A stretch of DNA of 64,000 nt from Ruminococcaceae bacterium YAD3003 (lineage in GTDB: Bacteria; Bacillota; Clostridia; Saccharofermentanales; Saccharofermentanaceae). Positions 26,873-35,928 of this stretch are shown here, in pieces. The notes below the pieces were generated by a model. It was not told where the DNA came from. It worked only from the letters and a program-made list of their open reading frames with translations, and made no database searches. The position numbers and the translations under genes are program-made. The DNA lies in NCBI GenBank assembly GCA_900107185.1, contig FNPA01000005.1:1-64000 (forward strand). The letters are read 5' to 3'. How positions within the stretch are numbered: position 1 is the stretch's first letter; each line of letters starts with the position of its first letter.

Positions 26873-26886
26873 TGCATAAATATTCA
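26873..26886 (+). promoter_or_regulatory. ARG-box-like operator before argG
   Basis: TGCATAAATATTCA matches the ArgR/AhrC operator pattern TGAATwwwwATTCA on the opposite strand with one mismatch. It sits between the promoter and the argG start, where a bound arginine repressor would block transcription. ArgR is not encoded in the window. Confidence 0.65.
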
Positions 26887-26903
26887 TAAATCGGAGGTGC
26901 CTT

Positions 26904-28118
26904 ATGGCAAAAGAAAAATTCTTACTGGCTTATTCAGGCGGACTTGATACTTCTATTATCATCCCGTGGCTTCTTGAACACTACGACTGTGAAGTAGTTG
27001 CTTACTGCGGCGAAGTTGGCGTTGGTGTTGATCACGACTATCTCGAGAAGAAGGCACTTAAGTGCGGCGCTATCAAGTGCATTATCGAAGACATTTCAGA
27101 AGAGTTCGTTTCTGATTTCGTTTTCCCTACTCTTAAGGCTAATGCAGTTTACGAGGGCAAGTACCTTCTCGGTACATCAATGGCTCGTCCTGTTATCGCT
27201 AAGCATTTCGTTGAGGCTGCTCACGCTAACGGATGCACAACAATCGTTCACGGCTGCACCGGTAAGGGTAATGACCAGGTAAGATTTGAACTCTCCATTA
27301 AGGCTCTCGATCCTGATATGAAGATCCTCGCTCCCTGGAGAATCTGGGACATCAAGTCTCGTGACGAGGAAATCGACTACGCTCAGGCTCGTGGTATCGA
27401 TGTTCCTGTTACTAAGGAAAACAATTATTCAAAGGATGAGAATCTCTGGCACCTATCTCACGAGGGTATGGATCTCGAAGATCCTGCTAATGAGCCTAAC
27501 CTCGACAAGATCCTTGAGCTCATGGTTTCACCTGAGAAGGCACCTGATACTCCTACTTATGTAACGATCAAGTTCGAGAAGGGTATCCCGGTTGAAGTTG
27601 ACGGACAGAAGCTCTCACCTGCTGATCTCCTCAGATACTGCAATAAGGTTGCTGCAGCTAACGGTGTTGGTATCGCTGATATCGTTGAGAACCGTCTCGT
27701 TGGTATGAAGAGCCGTGGCGTTTATGAGACACCTGGTGGAACACTCCTCTTCGCTGCTCACAGAGAGCTCGAGCTCCTCACAGTTGAGCGTGACACAATT
27801 CACTACAAGGACCTCGTAGCACAGAAGTTCTCTGAACTCGTTTACTATGGTCAGTGGTTCCACCCTCTCCGCGAGGCTCTCTCCGCATTCGTAGATAAGA
27901 CTCAGGAAGTTGTAACTGGTGAAGTTAAGATGAAGCTCTATAAGGGTAACTGCACACCTGCAGGCACAACATCACCCTTCTCACTCTACGATCCTGAGAT
28001 TGCTACTTTCGAGGCTGATGACGTTTACAACCAGGCTGATGCAGGCGGATTCATCAACTGCTTCGGTCTCCCTATGAAAGTTAATGCTAAGATGAAGCAG
28101 AAGAACGGTTTACTCTGA
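26904..28118 (+). CDS. argG: Argininosuccinate synthase
   Basis: ArgG joins citrulline and aspartate using ATP, the penultimate step in arginine synthesis. The 404-residue protein begins with the PP-loop ATPase motif [16 protein letters not shown] and retains the [23 protein letters not shown] and SPEKAPDTP segments. CGGAGGTG gives a strong ribosome binding site. Promoter and ARG-box-like site lie just upstream; argH follows beyond a GNAT gene. Confidence 0.97.
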   Translation: MAKEKFLLAYSGGLDTSIIIPWLLEHYDCEVVAYCGEVGVGVDHDYLEKKALKCGAIKCIIEDISEEFVSDFVFPTLKANAVYEGKYLLGTSMARPVIAKHFVEAAHANGCTTIVHGCTGKGNDQVRFELSIKALDPDMKILAPWRIWDIKSRDEEIDYAQARGIDVPVTKENNYSKDENLWHLSHEGMDLEDPANEPNLDKILELMVSPEKAPDTPTYVTIKFEKGIPVEVDGQKLSPADLLRYCNKVAAANGVGIADIVENRLVGMKSRGVYETPGGTLLFAAHRELELLTVERDTIHYKDLVAQKFSELVYYGQWFHPLREALSAFVDKTQEVVTGEVKMKLYKGNCTPAGTTSPFSLYDPEIATFEADDVYNQADAGGFINCFGLPMKVNAKMKQKNGLL

Positions 28119-28138
28119 TTTATAACTAAGATATATGA

Positions 28139-28169
28139 GGGCTGTCTCTGATTTGAGGCAGCCCTTTTT
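28139..28169 (+). terminator. Rho-independent terminator after argG
   Basis: GGGCTGTCTC and GAGGCAGCCC form a 10-base stem (one G-U pair) followed by five T residues. Confidence 0.88.
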
Positions 28170-28194
28170 GATTACTAAATTGATGCAAAGATTT

Positions 28195-28313
28195 TGTATA
28201 GGATTTTGTCTAGGATTTTTAGCCGATTTTCCTAGACAATTTCCTAGCAAACAGTAAATGCCAGCTTTTTGTCTAGGATTTTAAGCGGTTTTTCCTAGAC
28301 AAATTCCTATACA
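28195..28313. repeat. Mirror-symmetric array of CTAG-centred words
   Basis: Words of the type TTGTCTAGGA and its complement TCCTAGACAA, with variants at the ends (TGTATAGGA at 28195-28203, TCCTATACA at 28305-28313), are arranged as an exact dyad about 28254. The four-base cores begin at 28198, 28210, 28232, 28244, a degenerate CCAG at 28261, 28273, 28295 and 28307, so the spacings are 12, 22, 12, 17, 12, 22, 12. Each half can also fold as a hairpin with a perfect 10-base stem (28206-28239 and 28269-28302). It ends 19 bases before the GNAT start codon, so it may be in its leader. Function unknown. Confidence 0.8.
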
Positions 28314-28332
28314 CACTTCAGTGAGGGTACTT

Positions 28333-28791
28333 ATGCAGATTACATACAGGCTGATGACAATTGAAGACTACGAAGAAGCTTATGATCTCTGGATCAAATG
28401 CGGCAACGGACTTAATGATAAGGACGATTCCAGAGAAGGCATCGAAAAGTATCTTAAGCGTAATCCCACTACCTCCTTTGTTGCTGTTTGTGAGGGTAAG
28501 GTTGTTGGTGTAATATTATGTGGACACGACGGAAGACGTGGAATTATCCAGCATGCATGCGTATCACCTGATCACAGACGTGAAGGTATTGGCGCAAAGA
28601 TTGTTGAACTGGCGCTTGATGCACTTAAGGCTGAAGGAATCAACAAGGTTCTCTTAGTCGCTTTCAAAAAGAATGAAGGCGGAAATGCATTCTGGGAATC
28701 ACAGGGATTTACGCTTCGTGATGATCTTAATTACCGTAACAAGGCTCTGGCCGAGATGGTCAGAATAGATCCTGATTACGTAAAGGAGTAA
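28333..28791 (+). CDS. GNAT-family N-acetyltransferase between argG and argH
   Basis: A 152-residue acetyl-CoA-dependent acetyltransferase of the GNAT fold, with the acetyl-CoA loop RREGIGAKI and a C-terminal NAFWESQGF strand. It resembles the YpeA group. The start is taken at ATG 28333, with GAGGGT five bases upstream; an in-frame GTG at 28321 is possible. argH starts 4 bases after its stop. The position inside an arginine cluster suggests, but does not prove, a role in arginine synthesis, for example acetylating glutamate, or in modifying a pathway protein. Confidence 0.85.
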   Translation: MQITYRLMTIEDYEEAYDLWIKCGNGLNDKDDSREGIEKYLKRNPTTSFVAVCEGKVVGVILCGHDGRRGIIQHACVSPDHRREGIGAKIVELALDALKAEGINKVLLVAFKKNEGGNAFWESQGFTLRDDLNYRNKALAEMVRIDPDYVKE

Positions 28792-28795
28792 ACAT

Positions 28796-30157
28796 ATGGC
28801 TAAGAAAATGTGGGCAGGACGCTTCGAGAAAGCTACCGACAAAGAAGTAAACGATTACAACTCTTCTCTCCCCTTCGACTGCAAGATGTACAGTCAGGAC
28901 ATTGAAGGTTCTATAGCTCATTCGCAGATGCTCGCTAAACAGGGTGTTATTTCAGAAAAGGATGCTGAAGATATCAAGAACGGTCTCCTCTCTATCAAGG
29001 AAGATATTGAATCAGGTAAGCTTACTTTTGATTCTGATGCTGAAGATATTCATATGTTCATCGAAGAAGAGCTCACAAACCGAATCGGTGATGCCGGTAA
29101 GCGTCTTCATACAGGACGTTCCAGAAATGATCAGGTCGCATTGGACCAGCGTCTTTATATGGTTGATGAAGCCGGTGAGATTGTTGAACAGCTTGATGAC
29201 CTTATTGATGTATTAGTTGATATCGCGAAAGCAAACGTTGAGACATACATGCCCGGATATACTCATCTTCAGAGAGCACAGCCCATCACTTATGCTCACT
29301 ATCTCTCTGCATATATCGAAATGTTTAAACGTGACATCGACCGTATCAACGAAGCAAAAGAACGTGCAAACATTTCACCTTTGGGCAGTGGTGCGCTGGC
29401 AGGAACAACTTATCCGTTGGATCGTGAATTCGTAGCTGAACAGCTCGGTATGAATGGTGTTACTCTATGCTCTCTTGACGGTGTTGCTGACAGGGATTTT
29501 GCAATTGAATTTGCATCAGCTTGTTCAATCCTCATGATGCACCTGTCCCGTATGAGCGAAGAAATTATTCTCTATGCTTCACAGGAATTCAAGTTTTATG
29601 AATTGGATGATGCTTATTCTACAGGTTCATCCATGATGCCTCAGAAGAAGAATCCTGATGTTGCAGAGCTTACCCGTGGTAAGACAGGCCGTGTTTACGG
29701 TGACCTTATCTCATTGCTCGTTATCATGAAGGGTCTCCCCCTTACATATAACAAGGATATGCAGGAAGTGCAGGAAGCAATGTTTGACTGCATAGATACT
29801 ATCAAGGCAGTTCTTCCTCCCTTCACCGGCATGATCAAGACAATGACGATCCGTAAGGATAATATGGAAGCAGCTGCTCTGGGCGGATTCACAAATGCGA
29901 CTGACCTGGCTGACTATCTCGTTAAGAAAGGTCTGCCTTTCAGAGAGACACATGCTATTTCAGGTAAGCTCGTTCATTACTGCATTGAGAACGGTATCTC
30001 ATTGCTTGATGTTTCACTGGATAAACTCAAGGAGTTCTCCCCTGCTTTCGAGGAGGACGTATACGATGCAATCTCACTTAAGACTTGCGTTGAAGGAAGA
30101 AAACTCGTAGGCGGACCTGCTCCTGAGACAGTTAAGAAGTATCTGGACGAACAGTAA
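28796..30157 (+). CDS. argH: Argininosuccinate lyase
   Basis: ArgH splits argininosuccinate into arginine and fumarate. The 453-residue protein belongs to the fumarase/aspartase superfamily; the signature loop GSSMMPQKKNPD carries the catalytic serine. MWAGRFEKATD at the N-terminus and HTGRSRNDQV in the middle are typical of ArgH. It directly follows the GNAT gene with a 4-base gap and ends before a shared bidirectional terminator. Confidence 0.97.
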   Translation: MAKKMWAGRFEKATDKEVNDYNSSLPFDCKMYSQDIEGSIAHSQMLAKQGVISEKDAEDIKNGLLSIKEDIESGKLTFDSDAEDIHMFIEEELTNRIGDAGKRLHTGRSRNDQVALDQRLYMVDEAGEIVEQLDDLIDVLVDIAKANVETYMPGYTHLQRAQPITYAHYLSAYIEMFKRDIDRINEAKERANISPLGSGALAGTTYPLDREFVAEQLGMNGVTLCSLDGVADRDFAIEFASACSILMMHLSRMSEEIILYASQEFKFYELDDAYSTGSSMMPQKKNPDVAELTRGKTGRVYGDLISLLVIMKGLPLTYNKDMQEVQEAMFDCIDTIKAVLPPFTGMIKTMTIRKDNMEAAALGGFTNATDLADYLVKKGLPFRETHAISGKLVHYCIENGISLLDVSLDKLKEFSPAFEEDVYDAISLKTCVEGRKLVGGPAPETVKKYLDEQ

Positions 30158-30177
30158 TTGTTACTACAACATATAAA

Positions 30178-30212
30178 ATAAAGGCTTTCAGAAAACTGAA
30201 AGCCTTATTTTT
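30178..30212. terminator. Bidirectional terminator between argH and the binding-lipoprotein gene
   Basis: Perfect 11-base arms AAGGCTTTCAG (30181-30191) and CTGAAAGCCTT (30196-30206) with an AAAA loop. T runs flank it on both strands, so it ends argH and the convergent minus-strand lipoprotein gene. Confidence 0.9.
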
Positions 30213-32035
30213 TAGATTCTGTTATTTACTTCGGCCTGTGCCGCATCAAGGAATACCTGGGGATCGCACATTTCGTAATATGTCATATAAGATTTCCAAT
30301 CGGTATTGAAATTCTTGCTCATTACCAGTTTTGGCAGCCATTCATGTTTGCATTCGCCAATACTTACCCAAACTGCTCCATAAGGTGTTGAAGTGGTAAG
30401 ATTGTTAGACCAGGTCCACAACGGGTACCACGGTTCAGGTACAACCTCTTCTGAACCGATGAATTCAACATAATTATTTACACCATATGCATCGAAACAT
30501 TTTACAACAGCTTCAGGCAGTGACGCTTTGTATTCAGAAGGCTGCTCGGCAGGCATCATGCAGTTGATACCATCTCTGCTCGTTCCACGCCACTGAGGCA
30601 TATAGGAATATTCGCAGGAATGAGAATCTTTGTAATTTGAATCAGACCAGTTAATTCTCATCTCAGGCGTTCTATAGTATGAACCATTCTCATCAATAAG
30701 ATAGTCAACACCTTCAATTCCCCAGAAACGGAGATCGTGAATGTCCTGATCCAAAAGATCGCTTAAGAACTTGAATGCCTTGTCAGGATCGACGCAATTG
30801 GTAGAAATAGCAATGCCTGCATCGACATTGATATCATGGCTATAAGTATGATAACGCTGACTCATTCCATTTTTAGCAACCAGTCCGAGAGGGACATAAT
30901 CACATCCAATTCCACTTAAAGAATATGGATCGCCATTTTCTGCATACTGCGTTTCCTCAAAAGATCCCATAGCGCTGTAGGCAAAATCCCAATATTGGTC
31001 GCTCATGCCAAGAACACGACCGGTACAGATCTTTGAAATATATTCATCGTAATTCTGAACTGCAAAATCAGGATCTATAATGCCCTTTTGGTATTCTTCG
31101 TTGAGCTTTTTGAAATAATTCTTTGCTGTTTCAGTCGTGTTATAGTCAACAACCTTAGGGTTTTTGATTCCATTTTCCGTACTGACGCCTACACACATAT
31201 TATTTGCATAACCATCTAAAAACAGCGGAGCTGATTCGATGCAGAAGTATCTCCAGTCTTCGCACAAACATGTATAAGGAATTACCGGATCTCCGTTGGG
31301 CATATAAGGATTAGCTTCTGCATATCTTTCGATCAGATCAAAATACTCATCGAGGGTCTCAATCTTAGGATATCCTGCCCATTCCAATACTCTGACCTGA
31401 ATCCAGAATGCCTGTTCATTATGTAATGTTGAAGTATCTTTTCCATAATAATTCTCGAAAACATCAGCCCAGTAAATATGTCCATCCTCCTGTCTGAACT
31501 TATCCCACTGTTCCTCAGAGTAAAGTTCCTTAAGGTTAGGATACATCTCAAGATAATCATCCCAAGCAATGAGGTAATCATTTTCGTATAATTTCACATT
31601 TGAAGAACCCGTATAAATGAAATCCGGACACTCGCCAGAAGCAATTATCGCATCGACTGCTTCAGATTCTGTCTGACCTCTGAGCCAGTATTCTTCAACA
31701 TATACACCAGTCATCTCAGCAATAATCTTCTTTATTTCATTATCATCACTCTTCTCATTACCATACATTGTTGTAAACATAGTAAAGTTGGTGATATCGC
31801 CATCGAAAACAGGACGAGGTGTAGGTACAGCTGTTGGACCTGATACCGGAGTAGGTGTCGCTGTCGGATCAGGGGTTGTAGGCTCAGGTAACGATGTTTC
31901 CTGGAACTCAGGCTTTGAGGCATCGCTGTTTACTTTACGGTCACCTGAAGGAACCTTACCTGCCGTACATGAACAGACAGATAAAACTATCGATATTGTC
32001 ATTAATCCGGCTAATGCTTTTTGAATCCGCTTCAT
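30212..32035 (-). CDS. Extracellular solute-binding lipoprotein (sugar ABC type), orphan
   Basis: A 607-residue substrate-binding protein for an ABC importer. The signal peptide MKRIQKALAGLMTISIVLS leads to a lipobox ending in VCSC, followed by a Pro/Thr-rich linker (about residues 45-75) that tethers it to the membrane. The start at 32035 has GGGGGGA upstream; the open frame extends 8 codons more. The mature part resembles the large binding proteins (LipO type) used for oligosaccharides. No permease or ATPase gene accompanies it. The neighbouring GH13 amylase suggests an alpha-glucan substrate. A palindromic operator overlaps its probable promoter. Confidence 0.82.
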   Translation of the reverse strand: MKRIQKALAGLMTISIVLSVCSCTAGKVPSGDRKVNSDASKPEFQETSLPEPTTPDPTATPTPVSGPTAVPTPRPVFDGDITNFTMFTTMYGNEKSDDNEIKKIIAEMTGVYVEEYWLRGQTESEAVDAIIASGECPDFIYTGSSNVKLYENDYLIAWDDYLEMYPNLKELYSEEQWDKFRQEDGHIYWADVFENYYGKDTSTLHNEQAFWIQVRVLEWAGYPKIETLDEYFDLIERYAEANPYMPNGDPVIPYTCLCEDWRYFCIESAPLFLDGYANNMCVGVSTENGIKNPKVVDYNTTETAKNYFKKLNEEYQKGIIDPDFAVQNYDEYISKICTGRVLGMSDQYWDFAYSAMGSFEETQYAENGDPYSLSGIGCDYVPLGLVAKNGMSQRYHTYSHDINVDAGIAISTNCVDPDKAFKFLSDLLDQDIHDLRFWGIEGVDYLIDENGSYYRTPEMRINWSDSNYKDSHSCEYSYMPQWRGTSRDGINCMMPAEQPSEYKASLPEAVVKCFDAYGVNNYVEFIGSEEVVPEPWYPLWTWSNNLTTSTPYGAVWVSIGECKHEWLPKLVMSKNFNTDWKSYMTYYEMCDPQVFLDAAQAEVNNRI

Positions 32036-32067
32036 ATTATCCCCCCTGTCTTTTAGCAAATTTAATT

Positions 32068-32098
32068 TACTATTTCATTATATACGAATGAAATAGTA
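32068..32098 (-). promoter_or_regulatory. Long palindromic operator over the -10 of the lipoprotein gene
   Basis: Perfect 12-base arms TACTATTTCATT (32068-32079) and AATGAAATAGTA (32087-32098) with a 7-base centre. On the minus strand a TATAAT -10 lies within it (complement of 32077-32082), about 40 bases before the start codon; the -35 is weak. This looks like a repressor site controlling the binding protein. Confidence 0.65.
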
Positions 32099-32153
32099 CT
32101 AAAACAGGATAAATTCTATGAGTTAGAGTGAAGAATTTAATTAATTCTAACTA

Positions 32154-33464
32154 TCAGCGTTCCATTAACCAGATTTCAGATGATTTGGGCTGTAACGTAG
32201 AACCGCCGCCAAAATCGTGGATGTTTCCGGAAATGAGTTCCCTGGCCTGACCGCAGCCTGCATCGAAATGAGCTGTATACGGATTATCATCCATGTTGAT
32301 AGCAACCATTATTTTCTCATCACCTGAATTGCGCTCAAAGATAACCTGCTTGTTAGTGAGAACAACTATTCTGAGGCCGCCGTAATTGAGTGCTCTGCTA
32401 TTCTTTTTAGCTTCAGAAAGTTTAGCAATATGGTCGCAAAGATAATTCCATTCAGGCTTATCAAAACATGCTCTTAATGCAGGATCGCCTTCTTCCTTAC
32501 GTGCTTTGGCACCCCACTCGGAACCATAGTAAACGCAAGGTATTCCGGGCATAGTAAATACCAGAGTATAAACAAGAGGAAGTAAGCTCTCATCATTAAG
32601 AATTGAAGCGATACGGGTAACATCGTGGTTATCAGCAAAAGATAAGAGATGCGCTCCCCTGCATACGGTCCAGTCTTCGGGGCCGAAGAGTCTCATAAGA
32701 GAATGCATGATCTCGAACATGTTAGATGAATTAAATGAAGAATAAATTCCCTTATAGCACTGATAGTTCGTAAGAGAATGAAGATGCATATCATTAAGCA
32801 TCCTTCCATATTCACCGTGGAGAACCTCGCCTAAGAGGAAGAATTCATTCTTTTTGCTGTCAGTGAATTCGCGAAGTCTTCTTAAGAATTCATGATCGAG
32901 ACAGTATGCAACGTCCAGACGCAGTCCGTCGATATCGAAGAAATCTATCCAGTAATTAACTTTATCCAGAATGTGATCAATAACAGCAGGGTTTCTGAGA
33001 TTCAATTTAACGAGATCGTAATTGCCTTCCCATCCTTCATACCAGAAGCCGTCATTGTAGTTGGAGTTACCATCGAAAGATAAATGGAACCAATCCTTAT
33101 ATGGAGAATCCCAACGCTTTTCCTGAACATCCTTAAATGCCCAGAAGCCTCTTCCAACGTGATTAAATACACCGTCAAGAACAACCTTTATACCTTCATT
33201 ATGGAGGGCTTTTACGACCTTCTGAAAGTCTTTATTTGTTCCTAATCTGGTATCAATGAGACCATAATCTCTGGTGTTATAACCGTGAGTATCTGATTCA
33301 AAAACCGGTGAGAAATAAATGGCATTTATGCCAAGCTTTTTCATATGAGGGATCCAATCAAGAACCTTTAGTATTCTTGATTTAGGTTTGCCATCATTCT
33401 CAAAAGGCGCACCGCAAAATCCAAGAGGATATATCTGATAAAATACCGCTTCTTCAAACCACAT
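32154..33464 (-). CDS. GH13 alpha-amylase-family glycosidase, cytoplasmic
   Basis: A 436-residue glycoside hydrolase acting on alpha-glucosidic bonds. The four GH13 regions are present: DGVFNHVG (97-104), GLRLDVAYC with nucleophile D184, LLGEVLHGE with acid/base E213 and FADNHDVTRI with D281. There is no signal peptide, so it works inside the cell, as maltogenic or neopullulanase-type enzymes do on imported maltodextrins. It is compact and lacks the N-terminal starch-binding domain of neopullulanases. It sits between an orphan sugar-binding lipoprotein gene (118-base gap) and a membrane protein gene (no gap). Confidence 0.92.
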   Translation of the reverse strand: MWFEEAVFYQIYPLGFCGAPFENDGKPKSRILKVLDWIPHMKKLGINAIYFSPVFESDTHGYNTRDYGLIDTRLGTNKDFQKVVKALHNEGIKVVLDGVFNHVGRGFWAFKDVQEKRWDSPYKDWFHLSFDGNSNYNDGFWYEGWEGNYDLVKLNLRNPAVIDHILDKVNYWIDFFDIDGLRLDVAYCLDHEFLRRLREFTDSKKNEFFLLGEVLHGEYGRMLNDMHLHSLTNYQCYKGIYSSFNSSNMFEIMHSLMRLFGPEDWTVCRGAHLLSFADNHDVTRIASILNDESLLPLVYTLVFTMPGIPCVYYGSEWGAKARKEEGDPALRACFDKPEWNYLCDHIAKLSEAKKNSRALNYGGLRIVVLTNKQVIFERNSGDEKIMVAINMDDNPYTAHFDAGCGQARELISGNIHDFGGGSTLQPKSSEIWLMER

Positions 33465-34193
33465 TTATGTATTTCCTTCTTTCTTCGCTTTTCTCTTAAG
33501 TCTTATACACGTGATAAGGCCGCCAAACCCCATCAGGAAAATAATCGCGATGGCTACAATACCGCTGTATTTTTCGATCTGCATCGCGAAAAGTGAGAGG
33601 TTACCTTCATCTCTGTGTGAGAAAGCCCATTCAAGAGCAAGGCTCGATACCATAGCTTCAACGATTCCTATCTTTCGAAGTGATAAAGCAGTCAAAGACT
33701 TTGATTTATGGGCCTTAAACATATTAATGACTGCGAGCAGAACCTTATATATGACGTATAGTCCGAATACATATACAAGGAATCCCGGATAGTCGTGGAT
33801 TACTTTATTCTTAACAATAAGACGTACAGCTAATGCAAATACGATGTCGAGCAAGATGAGATTTCTTGAAAATTTCCAGTAATTCCTTCTCTCGCTGAAA
33901 CGCTTACCCTTAAATACCGCTCCCCTGCCGGCTCTGTACAAAACATTTATACGGAGGAGGCTTAGCAGAAAGTAATAGAACGACATTATGAGCAGCCACA
34001 ATGACTGCGATAAAACAGACATCGAGGCACAGAAACTCGAATAAATTATATCGAAGGCGATAGACGGCAAAGTAAGAGCAACCGTTTTACGCTTATAGTC
34101 GGTTACATATTCCCAGAAGCGTCTGGCCTTAGATTTCTGAGGTTCTGTTGAAACCTCTGCATTATCCTTGATGTCAGTCTTTTCCTTAGCCAT
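33465..34193 (-). CDS. Multi-pass membrane protein, unknown function
   Basis: A 242-residue protein with about five hydrophobic segments, starting near residues 38, 62, 108, 135 and 210, and charged lysine-rich ends. No family is recognised. It lies 6 bases after the PFL-family gene and its stop codon abuts the amylase start codon, so it belongs to the same transcript. The conserved-looking arginines in RINVLYRAGRGAVFKGKRFSERRNYWKFSRN between segments 2 and 3 may be a cytoplasmic loop. Confidence 0.7.
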   Translation of the reverse strand: MAKEKTDIKDNAEVSTEPQKSKARRFWEYVTDYKRKTVALTLPSIAFDIIYSSFCASMSVLSQSLWLLIMSFYYFLLSLLRINVLYRAGRGAVFKGKRFSERRNYWKFSRNLILLDIVFALAVRLIVKNKVIHDYPGFLVYVFGLYVIYKVLLAVINMFKAHKSKSLTALSLRKIGIVEAMVSSLALEWAFSHRDEGNLSLFAMQIEKYSGIVAIAIIFLMGFGGLITCIRLKRKAKKEGNT

Positions 34194-34199
34194 TAAAAA

Positions 34200-35558
34200 T
34201 CAGTTACGCATTGAATGAACAGGTGCAGGAATACGTCCGCCTCTATGAATGAAATCAGCGCAGGAAGCACGGTTAACATCCATGATTGGAGCAGTACCCA
34301 ACAGTCCGCCGAACTCAACACTGTCACCTACATTCTTACCGGGAACAGGGATGAGTCTTACAGCAGTTGTTTTGTTATTAAATGTTCCGACAGCCATCTC
34401 ATCAGCAATGATTCCGGAGATAGTCTCTGCAGTAGTATCACCGGGGATAGCGATCATATCAAGACCTACGGAGCATACACATGTCATAGCTTCGAGCTTC
34501 TCGAGCTTCAATGATCCTGATCTGGCTGCAGCGATCATACCTTCATCTTCTGATACAGGAATGAATGCACCTGACAGACCACCAACATAAGAAGATGCCA
34601 TGATTCCGCCCTTCTTAACTGCATCATTAAGCATAGCAAGAGCAGCAGTTGTACCCCATGTTCCACAAGTCTCAAGACCGAATTCTTCCAAAAGTCTTGC
34701 TACTGAATCACCAACTGCAGGTGTAGGAGCAAGAGAGAGGTCAATGATTCCAAAAGGAACCTTAAGACGCTCAGAAGCTTCTCTGGCAACGAGCTCACCG
34801 ACTCTCGTAATCTTAAATGCAGCTTTCTTAATTGTTTCAGCAACAGTACCGAAGTCTTTTCCTCTTACCTGCTCTAACGCATGCTTTACAACACCGGGAC
34901 CTGAAATACCGACATTGATAACGCATTCAGGCTCACCGGGGCCTAAGAAAGCTCCGGCCATGAACGGATTATCTTCAGGAGCATTGGCAAATACAACGAG
35001 TTTAGCGCATCCCAGAGCATCCTTATCCTTTGTTGCTTCTGCTGTCTTTTTTATAATGAGACCCATGTCACGGACAGCATCCATATTGATACCTGTTCTT
35101 GTGGAAGCTACATTGACAGATGAACAAACGAGTTCAGTAGCTGCCAGAGCATCAGGAATTGAATTAATAAGGATCTTATCTGAATTTGTATAACCCTTTT
35201 GAACGAGTGCGGAAAAACCACCGATGAAATTAACACCGCAAGTTCTTGCCGCTTTATCGAGGACCTGCGCGAAAGGTGTGTAATCTTTGGCACCACAGGC
35301 GGATGCAACTATAGAAATAGGTGTTACGGAGATCCTCTTATGAATGATCGGAATACCGTATTTCTTACTGATGAGTTCACCTGTCTCAACGAGCTTACCT
35401 GCGTACTTACAGATCTTGTCATAGATCCTGTTGCAGGATTCTTCAACTGTGGGAGCAGCGCAATCCATAAGAGAGATACCCATTGTAATCGTACGGATAT
35501 CCAGATGCTGGCTGTTAAACATCTGCATTGTCTCTATTATTTCATGTTCGTTAATCAT
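34200..35558 (-). CDS. PFL-family protein (UPF0210 / DUF711)
   Basis: A 452-residue member of UPF0210, whose fold resembles pyruvate formate-lyase and ribonucleotide reductase although no glycyl-radical motif is present. The role is unknown. Recognisable family segments: [18 protein letters not shown] and the glycine-rich [17 protein letters not shown]. It is always seen next to a small ACT-domain gene, as here (21 bases apart), suggesting that the two proteins act together with a small-molecule signal. Confidence 0.88.
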   Translation of the reverse strand: MINEHEIIETMQMFNSQHLDIRTITMGISLMDCAAPTVEESCNRIYDKICKYAGKLVETGELISKKYGIPIIHKRISVTPISIVASACGAKDYTPFAQVLDKAARTCGVNFIGGFSALVQKGYTNSDKILINSIPDALAATELVCSSVNVASTRTGINMDAVRDMGLIIKKTAEATKDKDALGCAKLVVFANAPEDNPFMAGAFLGPGEPECVINVGISGPGVVKHALEQVRGKDFGTVAETIKKAAFKITRVGELVAREASERLKVPFGIIDLSLAPTPAVGDSVARLLEEFGLETCGTWGTTAALAMLNDAVKKGGIMASSYVGGLSGAFIPVSEDEGMIAAARSGSLKLEKLEAMTCVCSVGLDMIAIPGDTTAETISGIIADEMAVGTFNNKTTAVRLIPVPGKNVGDSVEFGGLLGTAPIMDVNRASCADFIHRGGRIPAPVHSMRN

Positions 35559-35579
35559 ATATACCTCTCGAAAACCTGA

Positions 35580-35864
35580 TCAGATTGTGTGCATAGCATT
35601 GAAAAGGCCTGTGTGCTGGATTGTGATCTGAACACCGAGTTTTTTGCCTAATTCAGTGAGCTTATCTGAAATATCAGATTCTTCAATAATAAGATCTTTG
35701 AGGTCAACCATCATAACCATCGTAAAGATGTCATCTAAGATAGTCTGGGAAATATCATTAATATTGATACCGTAATCTGCAAGAAGGCGTGAGACATCTG
35801 CGATAATTCCTACTCTGTCTCTTCCTAATACTGTAACAACAGCTGTATTCTTTTCCTGGTTCAT
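35580..35864 (-). CDS. ACT-domain protein (UPF0237)
   Basis: A 94-residue single ACT domain, the ligand-binding module of many amino-acid-regulated enzymes. It opens AVVTVLGRDRVGIIADVSRLL, with the ligand-loop glycine-rich turn, and ends at IQHTGLFNAMHTI. The start at 35864 has AGGAGGTG upstream; the longer open frame to 35963 overlaps the upstream flavoprotein gene and is rejected. It precedes the PFL-family gene and probably regulates it. Confidence 0.88.
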   Translation of the reverse strand: MNQEKNTAVVTVLGRDRVGIIADVSRLLADYGININDISQTILDDIFTMVMMVDLKDLIIEESDISDKLTELGKKLGVQITIQHTGLFNAMHTI

Positions 35865-35891
35865 AATAAACACCTCCTGCAATAATGGTTT

Positions 35892-35909
35892 GATTTTATC
35901 GCTAAAATC
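35892..35909 (-). other. Small hairpin between a flavoprotein gene and the ACT gene
   Basis: Arms GATTTTA and TAAAATC with a 4-base loop, in the 64-base gap. It could be a weak terminator of the flavoprotein genes or an operator of the ACT/PFL pair; there is no long T run. Confidence 0.35.
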
Positions 35910-35928
35910 GGTAAAACAACATTGATTT

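Noticed and set aside
28195-28313. Riboswitch or T-box leader before the GNAT gene
   Set aside because: The structure is a strict DNA dyad of repeated words with no T-box motif or known aptamer core, although leader folding cannot be excluded.
30212-34193. Complete ABC sugar importer
   Set aside because: No sugar-importer permease pair or ATPase is encoded; the nearby membrane protein at 33465 lacks the EAA loop and the Gld-type ABC genes further on are of another class.
34600-35193. 197-residue plus-strand open frame
   Set aside because: It is antisense to the conserved PFL-family gene and has no supporting start signals.
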